Shown here in pieces: positions 9,979 through 18,936 of a DNA stretch of 64,000 nucleotides (positions are counted from its first letter, which is position 1; every line of letters starts with the position of its first letter). The stretch comes from Roseovarius pacificus (GTDB lineage Bacteria > Pseudomonadota > Alphaproteobacteria > Rhodobacterales > Rhodobacteraceae). The stretch lies in the NCBI RefSeq assembly GCF_900142665.1, contig NZ_FRBR01000001.1, positions 310,001 through 374,000 on the forward strand, given 5' to 3'. A program made the position numbers and the translations under genes. A model generated the notes under the pieces. It was not told the origin of the DNA. It did no database searches and saw only the letters and a program-made list of their open reading frames with translations.

Positions 9979-10053
9979 TCCGGCGTAGCTCAGCGGTAGA
10001 GCAGTTGACTGTTAATCAATTGGTCGTAGGTTCGATCCCTACCGCCGGAGCCA
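9979..10053 (+). tRNA. tRNA-Asn (GTT)
   Basis: A complete cloverleaf with 7-bp acceptor stem TCCGGCG/CGCCGGA, anticodon loop CTGTTAA (GUU) and encoded CCA. A weak promoter (TGGACG, 17 nt, TATATC ending at 9968) lies just upstream. Confidence 0.97.
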
Positions 10054-10081
10054 AAAATACCAGCTACATCAAGCACTTGAG

Positions 10082-10106
10082 CGGCCTCTTTATGGGGCTG
10101 TTTTGC
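10082..10106 (+). terminator. Terminator after tRNA-Asn
   Basis: A 7-bp stem CGGCCTC / GGGGCTG with two G-U wobbles and a 5-nt loop is followed by TTTTGCTCTT, consistent with rho-independent termination of the tRNA. Confidence 0.55.
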
Positions 10107-10328
10107 TCTTCCGGGATCGGTCGGGCGCCGCACCGCACGAGTCAGCATTCAACAAAAGCAGTTCCAATCCCATATCCCTCGGGCCGCTTACCGTTGCGAG
10201 CGACAGGGAAACGTCGCTGACGGCTGGTTCGGGTTGATTTGCCTCCGATACCTGCCTGCGAGAGCATTGCGCATCTGACAAAGCCGCTCACGGGGGTCGC
10301 CAACGCGTCCGGATCGGAGCGGCAGGCG
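10107..10328. other. Non-coding spacer
   Basis: Between the tRNA-Asn terminator and the end of the DUF1513 gene I see no plausible gene and no clear regulatory motif. Confidence 0.4.
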
Positions 10329-11402
10329 TTAAACCAGGTCGGCCATCGCCACCAGGTGGTTGTCCCAGGCACGGGGCAGAGATGCGAGCGCGTGCAACGA
10401 TTTGTCGGCGCCGAATACCCCGCCCAGACCGTCCGTGACGAGGAAGCCTTCGTCAGCCGGTGCTATTCCGCAGACATCCGGGCGGCGAAGGGACTGCAGG
10501 AACTGCCCGCTGGTATCAAATATCTGAAACAATCCGCCGCGCGGCGATGTTATCGCAACGCGCGCCCCCGCCCCGTCAAAGGCGACCGAGCCCGCATACC
10601 CTTGCATCGCAAGGCTCTCAACAAGCGGAGGCTCGCATAACACCGGGTCTTCCCCCCGGCGATGCAGCCCCAGAAGAGGCACGGGCTCGGCAGTATCGCC
10701 CTGCCATTGCATCGCAAAGGCGACCGTGCCGTTCGCGGCGGCCAGATGGCGGATCGAACAATGCCGCAAGTCCTCGGGCAGCATGACTTGCTCAAGCAAC
10801 CGGCCATCCGCCCCGAGATAGACAAGACTGGGGCACATGGTGTCGAGGTTCAGCTTTTCACGCCCGTGATCGGGATGGGTCCGTATCCCGCCATTGGCGA
10901 CAGCCAGAATATCGCCGGGAAGGCGCACGACCTCGTGCGGGCCTATACCATGGGTTGGCATTTCACCGATCCTGCGCCACCCGTCACCACGCGCCCAAAG
11001 GCCGATCCGCCCTTCGCCGCTGTCGATGGCGTTCTCGGTGGTGCACAGGATATCACCGCCCTCGATGAACGCGCCATGCCCGTAGAAATGCCGCCCCCTT
11101 GGGGCTTCGAGCCGGGCGGCCACATCGCCGCTGGCGCAATCTATGACCAGTGCAAAAGTACCGGGCCTGCGGGCAAAAGCCACCGCCTCGGGTGCGGTCG
11201 GGTGCACCGCCGCCGCATGCCCGCGCGTCGGCAACGCGATCCTGAAAACATCCTGCCCCCTGGCGGACAGACCATAAAGCGCGAAATCGCCATTGCGATC
11301 ACGCGCCGCCGCAAGGAGGGCGGGATTGCCCGCATCGGCCCAGGTGGCCTGAGGCAGCGCCGTGCCCGCGGCAAGCATGGTCAGAAAGGTTCTGCGATGC
11401 AT
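10329..11402 (-). CDS. DUF1513 periplasmic protein of iron cluster
   Basis: A 357-residue protein of DUF1513, a beta-propeller-like family that accompanies imelysin proteins. The N-terminus MHRRTFLTMLAAG has a twin-arginine motif followed by a hydrophobic stretch and an AWA-like cleavage region, suggesting Tat export. It is the last gene of a four-gene minus-strand run with two imelysins and a di-heme oxidoreductase, and lies 3 nt after the preceding stop. The role is unknown; context points to periplasmic iron handling. Confidence 0.88.
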   Translation of the reverse strand: MHRRTFLTMLAAGTALPQATWADAGNPALLAAARDRNGDFALYGLSARGQDVFRIALPTRGHAAAVHPTAPEAVAFARRPGTFALVIDCASGDVAARLEAPRGRHFYGHGAFIEGGDILCTTENAIDSGEGRIGLWARGDGWRRIGEMPTHGIGPHEVVRLPGDILAVANGGIRTHPDHGREKLNLDTMCPSLVYLGADGRLLEQVMLPEDLRHCSIRHLAAANGTVAFAMQWQGDTAEPVPLLGLHRRGEDPVLCEPPLVESLAMQGYAGSVAFDGAGARVAITSPRGGLFQIFDTSGQFLQSLRRPDVCGIAPADEGFLVTDGLGGVFGADKSLHALASLPRAWDNHLVAMADLV

Positions 11403-11405
11403 GGT

Positions 11406-12392
11406 TCAGTCTCCATCCATTGAATTGAAACCCGCCGACAGGCCAAGCGCCGCACCGATTTCCGCCGCGACGGTCTCGCGGATATCGCCGATGCGCTGTT
11501 GCAGCGCCTCGACCCGGATGCGCGTGGACGGATCGGCCACAGAGGCCAGATCCGGCGTTTCGATCCGTCTGGCGGTTTCCAGTGCCTCGTCAAAGGCGGC
11601 CTCGCTGCGCGGGATCGGCGTGGCGGACAGGGTGCGCGCAAGGTCGCGCAGCGCTTCGAGCGACAGAACGACATTGCGCAGGCTGCGCCCCGAGCGCCGG
11701 GCCTCGGCCCGATTGGGGCGCGGACGCTCGAACGTGCCAAGCGGCCTGCCCAGCCTTTGGTCCTCGGTGAATTCCAGCCCGGTCATCAACGCGGTATAGA
11801 GCGCAAGGCGCGGCTCGCGCTCGGTCAGAAACCGGGTGTTGCCGCCCTGCCCCGCGGTCAGCATCGTTTTGGCGAAATCGTCCCAGTCTCGATTCACGGC
11901 AGCCGCCATGCGGGCGAGATCGCGCGCAATCGCCCGCACAAGCGTGCACTCGTACTCCTGTGCGCCATAGCCCGAGAAATCGTCGTCATAAAGAAGCCGC
12001 TCCAGCGCAAAGAGCCCCCGCGCCGCGACCGAAACCTCGGCAAAGCCCTCGGGAGTCCGCACAATCTGGTCCTGATCCGCCACCAGCGAGGACAGGGCAC
12101 GCGCCACCATCCCCCGGCTGTCCGGCCAGAAGGCGATGGCCAGCATGCGCCCCTCGTCTTCCAGCGGGCCGAAGCTGAGATGCGATACCCCCATCCACGC
12201 ATCGAACGCGTCCTGATACGCCGGGCGCAGCCCCGTCGCGGTGCAATCCGCGCTCGCCGCTTCGGCCAGTTCGTCCGTTTCCTGGGCAAACCTGTCGATA
12301 CGGGGCTGAACATGGTCCTGCAAAACGGCCTGCACATCCGCCACAGCCGGCAGTGCAAGACAGGACAAAACCGCGACAAGGAAAAAACGCAT
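11406..12392 (-). CDS. Imelysin-family protein, short form
   Basis: A 328-residue secreted protein (signal peptide residues 1-19, cleavage after AVA) of the imelysin / peptidase M75 family. It contains AWMGVSHLSFGPLEDEGR in place of the classical GxHxxE metal motif seen in the longer paralogue upstream, so it may have lost or altered metal binding. ATG 12392 overlaps the TGA of the di-heme gene by one base (TGATG), so translation is coupled. Imelysins are periplasmic iron-regulated proteins linked to ferrous or ferric iron uptake; protease activity is doubtful. Confidence 0.85.
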   Translation of the reverse strand: MRFFLVAVLSCLALPAVADVQAVLQDHVQPRIDRFAQETDELAEAASADCTATGLRPAYQDAFDAWMGVSHLSFGPLEDEGRMLAIAFWPDSRGMVARALSSLVADQDQIVRTPEGFAEVSVAARGLFALERLLYDDDFSGYGAQEYECTLVRAIARDLARMAAAVNRDWDDFAKTMLTAGQGGNTRFLTEREPRLALYTALMTGLEFTEDQRLGRPLGTFERPRPNRAEARRSGRSLRNVVLSLEALRDLARTLSATPIPRSEAAFDEALETARRIETPDLASVADPSTRIRVEALQQRIGDIRETVAAEIGAALGLSAGFNSMDGD

Positions 12393-13936
12393 CACAAGCT
12401 CTCCAGATATCGGATCAGGGCGGCCCGGTCCTCGGGCGGCATCCCGACCACGCTATCACGCGCCGCCTGCGCCTCGCCACCATGCCAGAGGATCGCCTCG
12501 AGCCGGGATCGCGCGCGCCCGTCATGCAGGAAATAACTGTGGCCATTGACCTGTTCGGTCAACCCCGTTCCCCACAGCGGCGCGGTGCGCCATTCATGAC
12601 CGCTGGCGCGCCCCTCGGGGCGGTTGTCGGCCAGACCGGGACCCATATCGTGCAACAGCAGATCGGTATAAGGCCAGATCAGCTGAAAACTCTGCTCGGG
12701 CTGATTGTCGAGCCTGTGCGTGACGAATTTCGGCGTATGGCACGCAACGCAGCCCGTGTCGTAAAACACCTGCTTGCCGCGCAGCACCTGCGGATCGTCC
12801 ACATCCCGACGGGCGGGAACGGCAAGGTTCCGGCTGTAAAATGAGACCAGGTCCAGCCCCTCGGCATCGATTTCCCACCTGCGCGCATCGCCATCACCAT
12901 GCGGCCCCGCGATGCAGGCCTCCTGCGCTTCCGTGCAATCCCCTGAAGGGGCCTGAAAAAGCGGATTGGAAATGCCGATATCGCCCGCAAAGGCGCTGGC
13001 GGATTGCTCCTTGACCGTCGCCATGCCCGCCTTCCAGCCGAAACGGCCCAGCATCGGCACCTCGTGTTCGACCGACCACACGATCTGCGCCCTGCCCGAT
13101 ATGCCATCGCCATCGGCATCGTCCGGGTCCGCATGACTCAGGATGTCTTCAACCGGGATCGCCTCGAGCAGGCCAAGGCCGATCATCTGGGGCGCCACGC
13201 GCGGCGACAGCATCGCCTCGGGATGCGGCGCCCCATAGGCGGGATCGGCCAGACTGTAATTGGGCTTGCGCAGCATCGCGTTTTCGCCCCCCGACAGCGC
13301 TACCTCGATTTCCTCATAGTCGATCTGCATGCGGCCCTCGGCGGTATGACCGGCGGTCGCGAAATCCTGAATCTGGCCCCCATAGACCGGATCGGGCCGG
13401 GTGCGCGGCGTCGTGTCGCCAATCGAGTCGAGGAACGCTTCGATCTCCTCCATGGCACTGTCCGACGCCGCCGGAACCGAGATACGCAGAAACATCGACA
13501 CGGGACTGTCTTCCGGGCCATCGGGCGGATGCCCGCGCCCGTCCTTGAGATGACAACGCTGGCAGGACCGCGCATTGTAAAGCGGCCCCAGACCGTCCGA
13601 TGCCATGGTCGAGGACGGCGACGACACCCAGAGCTTTCTGAACAGCCCGTTGCCGACTTTGAAATTCAGCTCGCCCTCGAAGCTCATGTTGCCCGAGGCC
13701 TGTGAAAATGCATCGGCATCGCTGCGGGCACGAACCGTCGCCGCGCCGCCCGGATTGGTTTCGAACGTCTCCGCCACCGTAAAATCGGGCGTCGGCGCCG
13801 TTACCCTGGCAATGCGGGCGGTTTCGTCCGCCGTGCGGGGGATGACGTCGAGGTGCAGATCGCGCAATTCGGACAGGTCTGCGGACGCGGTGCTTGCCAC
13901 AACGCACAGCGCAATGGCGAAATATCGTCGGGTCAT
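12392..13936 (-). CDS. Di-heme oxidoreductase (DUF1111)
   Basis: A 514-residue periplasmic di-heme cytochrome-like protein of the DUF1111 / thiol oxidoreductase family. It has a signal peptide (residues 1-19), and two c-heme motifs, CQRCH at 125-129 and CVACH at 396-400. The gene sits between two imelysin genes, the usual order in this iron-linked cluster, where it may change the redox state of iron. ATG 13936 is chosen because the signal peptide begins there; the upstream frame to 14107 is not protein-like. Confidence 0.9.
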   Translation of the reverse strand: MTRRYFAIALCVVASTASADLSELRDLHLDVIPRTADETARIARVTAPTPDFTVAETFETNPGGAATVRARSDADAFSQASGNMSFEGELNFKVGNGLFRKLWVSSPSSTMASDGLGPLYNARSCQRCHLKDGRGHPPDGPEDSPVSMFLRISVPAASDSAMEEIEAFLDSIGDTTPRTRPDPVYGGQIQDFATAGHTAEGRMQIDYEEIEVALSGGENAMLRKPNYSLADPAYGAPHPEAMLSPRVAPQMIGLGLLEAIPVEDILSHADPDDADGDGISGRAQIVWSVEHEVPMLGRFGWKAGMATVKEQSASAFAGDIGISNPLFQAPSGDCTEAQEACIAGPHGDGDARRWEIDAEGLDLVSFYSRNLAVPARRDVDDPQVLRGKQVFYDTGCVACHTPKFVTHRLDNQPEQSFQLIWPYTDLLLHDMGPGLADNRPEGRASGHEWRTAPLWGTGLTEQVNGHSYFLHDGRARSRLEAILWHGGEAQAARDSVVGMPPEDRAALIRYLESL

Positions 13937-14060
13937 GGGCTGGTATCCCAATACATGTTTCGGGTTTTCATTCAGCCGCCGCGCGTCAAACAGCCAGTCG
14001 GAACCATACGGCCTGCGGGGCGGAACCTGTGACCGGACCGCCCCGGAGGGTGTTATCGGG

Positions 14061-15314
14061 TTACTGGAACACCGCGTCAGGATTGTCGAGGCTGTCCGAC
14101 CCTTCAAAGCCGATCTGATCGAGACCGAGCGCTGAAACCGCCCGTTCGATCGACCGGGTCTGTGTGACCAGAGCGTTGACCGCCGACATGATCAGGTCTT
14201 CGCCCGCCGCGTTGCCGCGCGCCAGCATCTGATCATAGGAAAATCCGGCTTCGGCAGCGGCCTTGATCTGCCCCAGTTCGATCATGGTCTGATTGAGATC
14301 GGCGCGCAGGGCGCTGTCCACATCGGCATCGGCTTCGGCCACCAGTTCGGACAGGCTCGGGCCCGACACGACCGATCCGTCGATCCGCACGTATTCCCCC
14401 ATATACACGTTGCGAATGCCAAGACCGTCATAGTAGTGGCTGTTATGCGTGTTGTCCGAGAAGCAATCATGCTCTTCCTCGGGATCGTTGAGCATAACAC
14501 CCAGCTTCATACGCTCGCCCGCCTGCTCGCCATAAGACAGGCTGCCCATCCCGGTCAGCATCGCCACGATACCGGCATCCTCGTTCGACATCAGGGTGGT
14601 GCGCGCTTCGCCATCGTCGGTCCACTGCGCGGCCATCCATTCCAGATCGGAAATCAGAAGATCGGTCGCGGCCTGAAGATATTCGCCCCGCCGGTCACAA
14701 TTGCCATTGGTGCATGCATCGTCCAGGGCGTAATCCGTCCACACACGGCTTCCGGCCCCCGGCTCGGTGCCGTTCAGATCCTGCCCCCAGAGAAGAAATT
14801 CGATGGCGTGATACCCGGTGGCGACATTCGCCTCGACAGCGTCGGCCTCGTGAAGCTGGTCTTCCAGAAGCGCGGGCGTAATCTCGGACGCATCGATCTC
14901 GACACCCGACAACGTGAATGCCGGATTGGCCACGACATTCAGGGCCGCATACAGGTTTTCGTCCGTCGCCCCGCCATAGGTCGCATCGACATAATCGATC
15001 AGCCCCTCGTCAAGCGGCCAGGCGTTCACCTTGCCCTCCCAATCGTCAACGATGGCATTGCCGAAACGATAGGCCTCGGTCTGCTGGTAAGGCACCCGCG
15101 ATTCCAGCCAGGCCGTGCGCGCCGCAGCAAGCGTATCGGGCGACGGATCGGCCAGCAACGCCTCCACTGCCGCCTTCAACTCCTGCGCCTTGATCAGGCT
15201 GTCCTCGTATCCCGCCTGTGCAATATCCGCATAGGTATCGAGCACCGCGGCCTTGTCCGCGAGTGCCGGGCTCGCAGCCATGCCAAGCGCGATTGCGGTC
15301 ATCGTTCGTTTCAT
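14061..15314 (-). CDS. Imelysin-family protein, long form (IrpA-like)
   Basis: A 417-residue secreted imelysin with signal peptide (about residues 1-19, ending ALA). It contains the family motif GYHAIEFLLWGQDLNG, giving G167-x-H169-x-x-E172, the predicted metal site. The length and motif match iron-regulated IrpA-type proteins. It is the first gene of the run and is preceded by a perfect 17-nt iron-box-like palindrome at 15395-15411, about 80 nt before the start. Likely function: periplasmic or outer-membrane-associated iron acquisition under iron limitation. Confidence 0.92.
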   Translation of the reverse strand: MKRTMTAIALGMAASPALADKAAVLDTYADIAQAGYEDSLIKAQELKAAVEALLADPSPDTLAAARTAWLESRVPYQQTEAYRFGNAIVDDWEGKVNAWPLDEGLIDYVDATYGGATDENLYAALNVVANPAFTLSGVEIDASEITPALLEDQLHEADAVEANVATGYHAIEFLLWGQDLNGTEPGAGSRVWTDYALDDACTNGNCDRRGEYLQAATDLLISDLEWMAAQWTDDGEARTTLMSNEDAGIVAMLTGMGSLSYGEQAGERMKLGVMLNDPEEEHDCFSDNTHNSHYYDGLGIRNVYMGEYVRIDGSVVSGPSLSELVAEADADVDSALRADLNQTMIELGQIKAAAEAGFSYDQMLARGNAAGEDLIMSAVNALVTQTRSIERAVSALGLDQIGFEGSDSLDNPDAVFQ

Positions 15315-15779
15315 TGGATTTGGTCCTGTTGTTTGCGTGACGGACGATGAAGCTGGTCGTCCCGACGCCAGCGCTCATCGACTCGCGCACAATCCTGATT
15401 AAATAAATCAGAAATGTAAATGGCGAGTTTTTTTATCGGAATTAAAGCGACTTCCAGAAAGCCCCGCTCATGATGCATTTACCTCAATCGCACCCACTTA
15501 ATGGATACTTCGCAACTATTTGAAATACATTCATCTTTCACAATTTTGGTGCAAAAACGGTGATCCGTTGACTTTTCGCACGAAATAACTCAGGAATATA
15601 CTTACAGCCAACTGTCGCGACAGGCTCACGCCCTGCCGCAACGGCCAGCCCCACGAAAACTCAAGTCGCAATCGCTGCAGACGCCCCTTGTCAGTGCCGC
15701 CCGGAATGCCCCGATGCCGACACAGGCCCGGCCCCCGGTGCAGCACTCATCCGGCTTTCAGATATAAAAGAGGACAGAC
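15315..15779. other. Divergent intergenic region of the iron cluster
   Basis: This 465-nt stretch separates the minus-strand iron operon from the plus-strand porin. It contains the iron-box palindrome, a low-GC block at 15410-15600 and a TTGACT near 15568 that could be a -35 element. I see no gene. Confidence 0.5.
15395..15411. promoter_or_regulatory. Iron-responsive operator (TGA-N9-TCA palindrome)
   Basis: CTGATTAAATAAATCAG has two perfect 6-bp arms around AAATA and contains TGA-N9-TCA, the pattern of RirA-type / Iron-Rhodo boxes predicted in Rhodobacterales. It lies 81 nt upstream of the imelysin start and 369 nt upstream of the divergent porin. Iron control is inferred from motif and context. 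Confidence 0.7.
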
Positions 15780-16808
15780 ATGAAACGATTGGTTCCGGCA
15801 TCCGTGGCGCTGCTTTCCGCCGCATCCACGGCCGCCATGGCACAGGAAGGCGGCAGCAGCCGCTTTTCGGCGGAATTCGCGATAGAAATCGCGAACGACT
15901 ACACATTCGATTCCGATGATCCGGCGGCTGAGTTGAGCGATACCTATGTCACGATCGGCGCAGGCCTGTCCTTTGCCCTGGCCGAAAGCACATCGATCAA
16001 TGCCGGCCTTGTCTTCGAACCCGTTCTCGACCCCGCCGACGACCGGTTTTTCGAGGATCACGGGCTTTATGTCGAGGAACTGTTCCTGTCGCACGATTTT
16101 GGCGGGGCCGAGGTGGTTCTCGGTAAGTTCAACCCGGCCTTCGGCGCAGCCTGGGATCTGGCGCCGGGCATCTATGGCGCGGATTTCGCCGAAGACTACG
16201 AGATCACGGAAAAGATCGGCGTCGGCATCAACATCCCGATCACGGCCCATGGCGGCGAACACACCCTGTCCTTCGCCATGTTCAACGCCGACCGGTCGCT
16301 GCTTTCCAACTCTCTGGGCCGCGAACGCGGGCAGACCAACCTTGCCGCCGGGGGTGTATCGAACACCAGCTCCCCCGAGTCCTACAGCGTCACCCTGTCA
16401 GGCAACTTCGGTGCCACGGGGTACAATTTCGGCGTCCAGCATCAGGAAGGCGGACAGGGCGATGTCGCGGATCAGACGGGCGTGGTGCTCGGCCTGACCC
16501 ACAGTTTCGATACCGGATCGGTCCCGTGGGAAGTGCTGGCAGAGATCGCGTGGTTCGACAAATTCGACGGGACCAGAAATTCGGCAAGGTACTATACGCT
16601 CGGCGCAGCCGTTCCGGTTGGACGGATCACCCTGTCGGGCACCTATTCGGTGCGCGACATCGACACCGCCCCCACCGACCGCCTGGCCACGGTCACTGCC
16701 GAAATGGACCTGGCCGACGGCTTGAGCGGCGCCCTCGCCTATCGCTGGGGTCGCGAAGACGGCGTCGACAGCAACACCATCGGCACGCTGCTGGTCTACG
16801 AATTCTGA
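15780..16808 (+). CDS. Outer-membrane beta-barrel porin (LbtU-like)
   Basis: A 342-residue protein with a signal peptide (residues 1-21, cleavage after AMA) and repeated amphipathic beta-strands through to a C-terminal LLVYEF, the phenylalanine signature for outer-membrane insertion by BAM. It resembles LbtU-type siderophore porins. It is divergent from the imelysin operon across the iron box, which supports a role in iron compound uptake, but the substrate is inferred. A strong hairpin follows the stop. Confidence 0.8.
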   Translation: MKRLVPASVALLSAASTAAMAQEGGSSRFSAEFAIEIANDYTFDSDDPAAELSDTYVTIGAGLSFALAESTSINAGLVFEPVLDPADDRFFEDHGLYVEELFLSHDFGGAEVVLGKFNPAFGAAWDLAPGIYGADFAEDYEITEKIGVGINIPITAHGGEHTLSFAMFNADRSLLSNSLGRERGQTNLAAGGVSNTSSPESYSVTLSGNFGATGYNFGVQHQEGGQGDVADQTGVVLGLTHSFDTGSVPWEVLAEIAWFDKFDGTRNSARYYTLGAAVPVGRITLSGTYSVRDIDTAPTDRLATVTAEMDLADGLSGALAYRWGREDGVDSNTIGTLLVYEF

Positions 16809-16826
16809 AACCGAGCAGCCAACCGA

Positions 16827-16854
16827 TCCGGCCCGGAGCCTTCGCCGGGCCGGA
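16827..16854 (+). terminator. Hairpin after porin gene
   Basis: A perfect 10-bp stem TCCGGCCCGG / CCGGGCCGGA with an 8-nt loop lies 18 nt after the porin stop. It is followed by CAAATC rather than a U tract, so it may be a terminator or an mRNA 3' stabiliser. Confidence 0.6.
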
Positions 16855-16902
16855 CAAATCACACGAATCCACACTCTGACCTGCCCCCTTTGGGTCCCTC
16901 GT

Positions 16903-17793
16903 TCATAACGAGAGTCTGCGGGTTTGAGATTGGTAGTGTGAGCGGTCGTTCTGGGCAAGCGCGCCGGGCGCGGAGCCCTCAAATTGCGCAAGCGTCCGGC
17001 GCGCTTCGAGCGGCGTCTTGTTTTCCAAGGATGAGTGCGGTCTGACGGCGTTGTAATCATAGCGCCAGAGCGCCAGCTTCCGGCGGGCGTCGTCCAGGGT
17101 ATCGAAGATTTCCTCGTTCAAGAGCTCGTCGCGCAGGCTGCCATTGAAGCTTTCGATGAAGGCGTTCTGCTGCGGTTTGCCCGGATCGATGTAATGCCAG
17201 GGCACCTCGTTCTTGTCGGCCCACTTCAGGATGGCGCGGCTGGTGAACTCCGTGCCGTTGTCGCTGACGATGCAGCCGGGCTTTCCGTAGATCCGCACCA
17301 GCGCATCCAGCTCGCGGGCGACACGGGCGTCCGAGATGCTGGTGTCGGCAGTCAGGCACAGGTTCTCCCGGCAGCAATCGTCGATCACCGCCAGAATGCG
17401 GAACTTGCGCGAGGCACCGACGCTGTCCGCCAAGAAGTCGAGCGACCAACGGGCATTGGGATGTGCCGCCCCCGGCATCGGCGTGCGTGACCCACGGGCC
17501 CGCTTGCGCCCGCGCCGTCGCTTCACCGACAGCCCTTCCTCCCGGTAGAGCCGATAGAGCTTCTTGTGGTTCATGAGCATGCCCTTGCGCTCGAGCAGGA
17601 TACCGATCCGGCGATAACCGAACCGGCGCCGCTTCCCGGCGATCTCCTTCATTTCCTCGCGGATCTTGGGGCAGTCCGGCGGGCGTGTGCGCCGGACCGT
17701 TTTGGGATCGACACCGACAAGCTGGCAGGCCCGGCGTTGCGAGATATCATGATCCCGCATGGCCCTGAGCGCTGCCTCTCGCCGCCTGGTCAA
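16903..17793 (-). CDS. IS3-family transposase OrfB (DDE integrase domain)
   Basis: A 296-residue OrfB with an HTH_21-type N-terminus ([19 protein letters not shown]) and an rve integrase core. The catalytic triad is visible as D in SLDFLADS, D in SDNGTEF, and E in [12 protein letters not shown]. It is normally made as an OrfAB fusion by programmed frameshift from orfA, whose end is just 5 nt upstream. It performs copy-out/paste-in transposition of the IS. Confidence 0.94.
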   Translation of the reverse strand: MTRRREAALRAMRDHDISQRRACQLVGVDPKTVRRTRPPDCPKIREEMKEIAGKRRRFGYRRIGILLERKGMLMNHKKLYRLYREEGLSVKRRRGRKRARGSRTPMPGAAHPNARWSLDFLADSVGASRKFRILAVIDDCCRENLCLTADTSISDARVARELDALVRIYGKPGCIVSDNGTEFTSRAILKWADKNEVPWHYIDPGKPQQNAFIESFNGSLRDELLNEEIFDTLDDARRKLALWRYDYNAVRPHSSLENKTPLEARRTLAQFEGSAPGALAQNDRSHYQSQTRRLSL

Positions 17794-17798
17794 TGTCG

Positions 17799-18062
17799 TC
17801 AGTTCTTTCCCAGAAGATCCTTCAGGACGACATTGTCGAGCATCGTGTCGGCCAGCAGGCGCTTGAGCTTGGCGTTCTCATCTTCCAACGCCTTCAGCCT
17901 GGCGGCCTCGGAAACCTCCATGCCGCCATACTTGGCTTTCAGCTTGTAGAACGTCGCTGGGCTGAGGCCATGCCTGCGGCACACCTCAGCTGTTGGCAGG
18001 CCCGCCTCCTGCTCCTTGATCATCCCGATTATCTGCGCCTCGGTGAAATGGCTCTTCCTCAT
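17799..18062 (-). CDS. IS3-family transposase OrfA
   Basis: An 87-residue OrfA with an N-terminal HTH ([21 protein letters not shown] ... [21 protein letters not shown]) and a C-terminal leucine-rich coiled coil ([22 protein letters not shown]). It binds the IS ends. A GGGAAAG near the gene end could be the slippery site for fusion to OrfB. Confidence 0.94.
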   Translation of the reverse strand: MRKSHFTEAQIIGMIKEQEAGLPTAEVCRRHGLSPATFYKLKAKYGGMEVSEAARLKALEDENAKLKRLLADTMLDNVVLKDLLGKN

Positions 18063-18240
18063 TCGTCTGCTCCTTCGCGGTTGAGCAGACTCTACATCAG
18101 ACTGAGGGATCTCGCGGGGGGCAGGTCAACTCCGATCGCCTTTCGCGTCGGGCTGCTTCCAGCATACTTCACGCAGGAAACGGCATGACGGGAAGAGACG
18201 CCGGAGCGTCGTTTAACGATCTGATATTACTGGAAGTTTT

Positions 18241-18290
18241 TGGTTGCGGGAGCAGGATTTGAACCTGCGACCTTCAGGTTATGAGCCTGA
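18241..18290 (-). pseudogene. 3' fragment of initiator tRNA-fMet gene
   Basis: On the minus strand these 50 nt match the 3' part of an alphaproteobacterial initiator tRNA: 5' TCAGG arm, loop CTCATAA, CCTGA, the variable and T arm GCAGGTTCAAATCCTGC, and ...CCCGCAACCA with A72, the initiator hallmark. The match stops exactly at the 5' base of the anticodon stem; the D arm and 5' acceptor are missing. This is the usual scar left when an element integrates at the 3' half of a tRNA gene. A complete copy must be elsewhere in the genome. Confidence 0.85.
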
Positions 18291-18375
18291 GTGGTTATGC
18301 GAGACAATTCCGACATTTCGGATCGCGACGTTTGAACCTGATCGAGGCCGCCCGCCGAAGGCGCGCAGCCACTCA

Positions 18376-18936
18376 TCACGGCCTTACCTCCCACCAATCC
18401 GGCCATGCCACCTTATACGGTGTACGGGTGGCCTTCACCACGGTCTCCTGCTCGGCGCGTGTGAGACGCCTGTCGCCAAACCGCTCAAGGGCAGCCTCTA
18501 CGATCCAAGGCTCGAGCATCATCCGCGCCGTTGGGCGATAAGGATCAAGCTTCTTGGCCATCCGGAGTGGCACCAACGCTTCGTTCACGCTACCAGGTGC
18601 GACGGACACAAGGACGATCGTCTTGGGTCTCATCATATCATCCGTCTTCGTGCGCGTGGTCTTCTCGATGGCGTTCATGGTGTCACGTGCTGCCGGTCCA
18701 TTGCCTTCGAGGCCCCGCTTCGCCAGGCGCAGAAGAAAGGCTTCCGCCGCGGTGATGCGCCGTTCCTCGCCATCTTCTCGGATGGTCACCATCTGCCCAA
18801 GAACGGACTCGTAAGGCGCTTCCCTAAACCGGTTTTTGGGCCGGCCCTTCGGATTGCCGCTTTGGCCTTTCGTGAAGCGCGTAGACGTCGGTGGACGACC
18901 GTATCCAATGCCCTCTTCATCGGAGTTTCCGGACAT
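18376..18936 (-). CDS. DUF5681 protein, copy 1
   Basis: A 186-residue protein with the DUF5681 signature RFTKGQSGNPKGRPKN near residue 24, a basic segment common in phage and island proteins. ATG 18936 overlaps the previous stop by one base (TGATG), which decides against the start at 18957. The C-terminal half contains LEPWIVEAALERFGDRRLT, shared with copy 2 as LEPWAVQAAFDRRRGVAPLT, so the two genes are diverged paralogues. Function unknown; often encoded next to DNA methyltransferases and terminases, suggesting a DNA-linked role. Confidence 0.85.
   Translation of the reverse strand: MSGNSDEEGIGYGRPPTSTRFTKGQSGNPKGRPKNRFREAPYESVLGQMVTIREDGEERRITAAEAFLLRLAKRGLEGNGPAARDTMNAIEKTTRTKTDDMMRPKTIVLVSVAPGSVNEALVPLRMAKKLDPYRPTARMMLEPWIVEAALERFGDRRLTRAEQETVVKATRTPYKVAWPDWWEVRP

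Larger units (their letters stand above)
16877..18128 (-). mobile_element. Complete IS3-family (IS407-group-like) insertion sequence
   Basis: This 1252-nt element has terminal inverted repeats beginning TGACCTGCCCCC at both ends, with TCCCTC conserved further in. It is flanked by a direct 4-bp duplication ACTC (16873-16876 and 18129-18132), the target duplication length typical of the IS407 group. It carries the two usual overlapping-frame genes orfA and orfB. Both ends and both genes appear intact, suggesting a recent or still mobile copy. It separates the iron cluster from the recombinase island. Confidence 0.93.

Noticed and set aside
15531..15746. 71-codon minus-strand frame in the iron-cluster spacer
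   Set aside because: No plausible ribosome binding site or domain; lies in promoter DNA.
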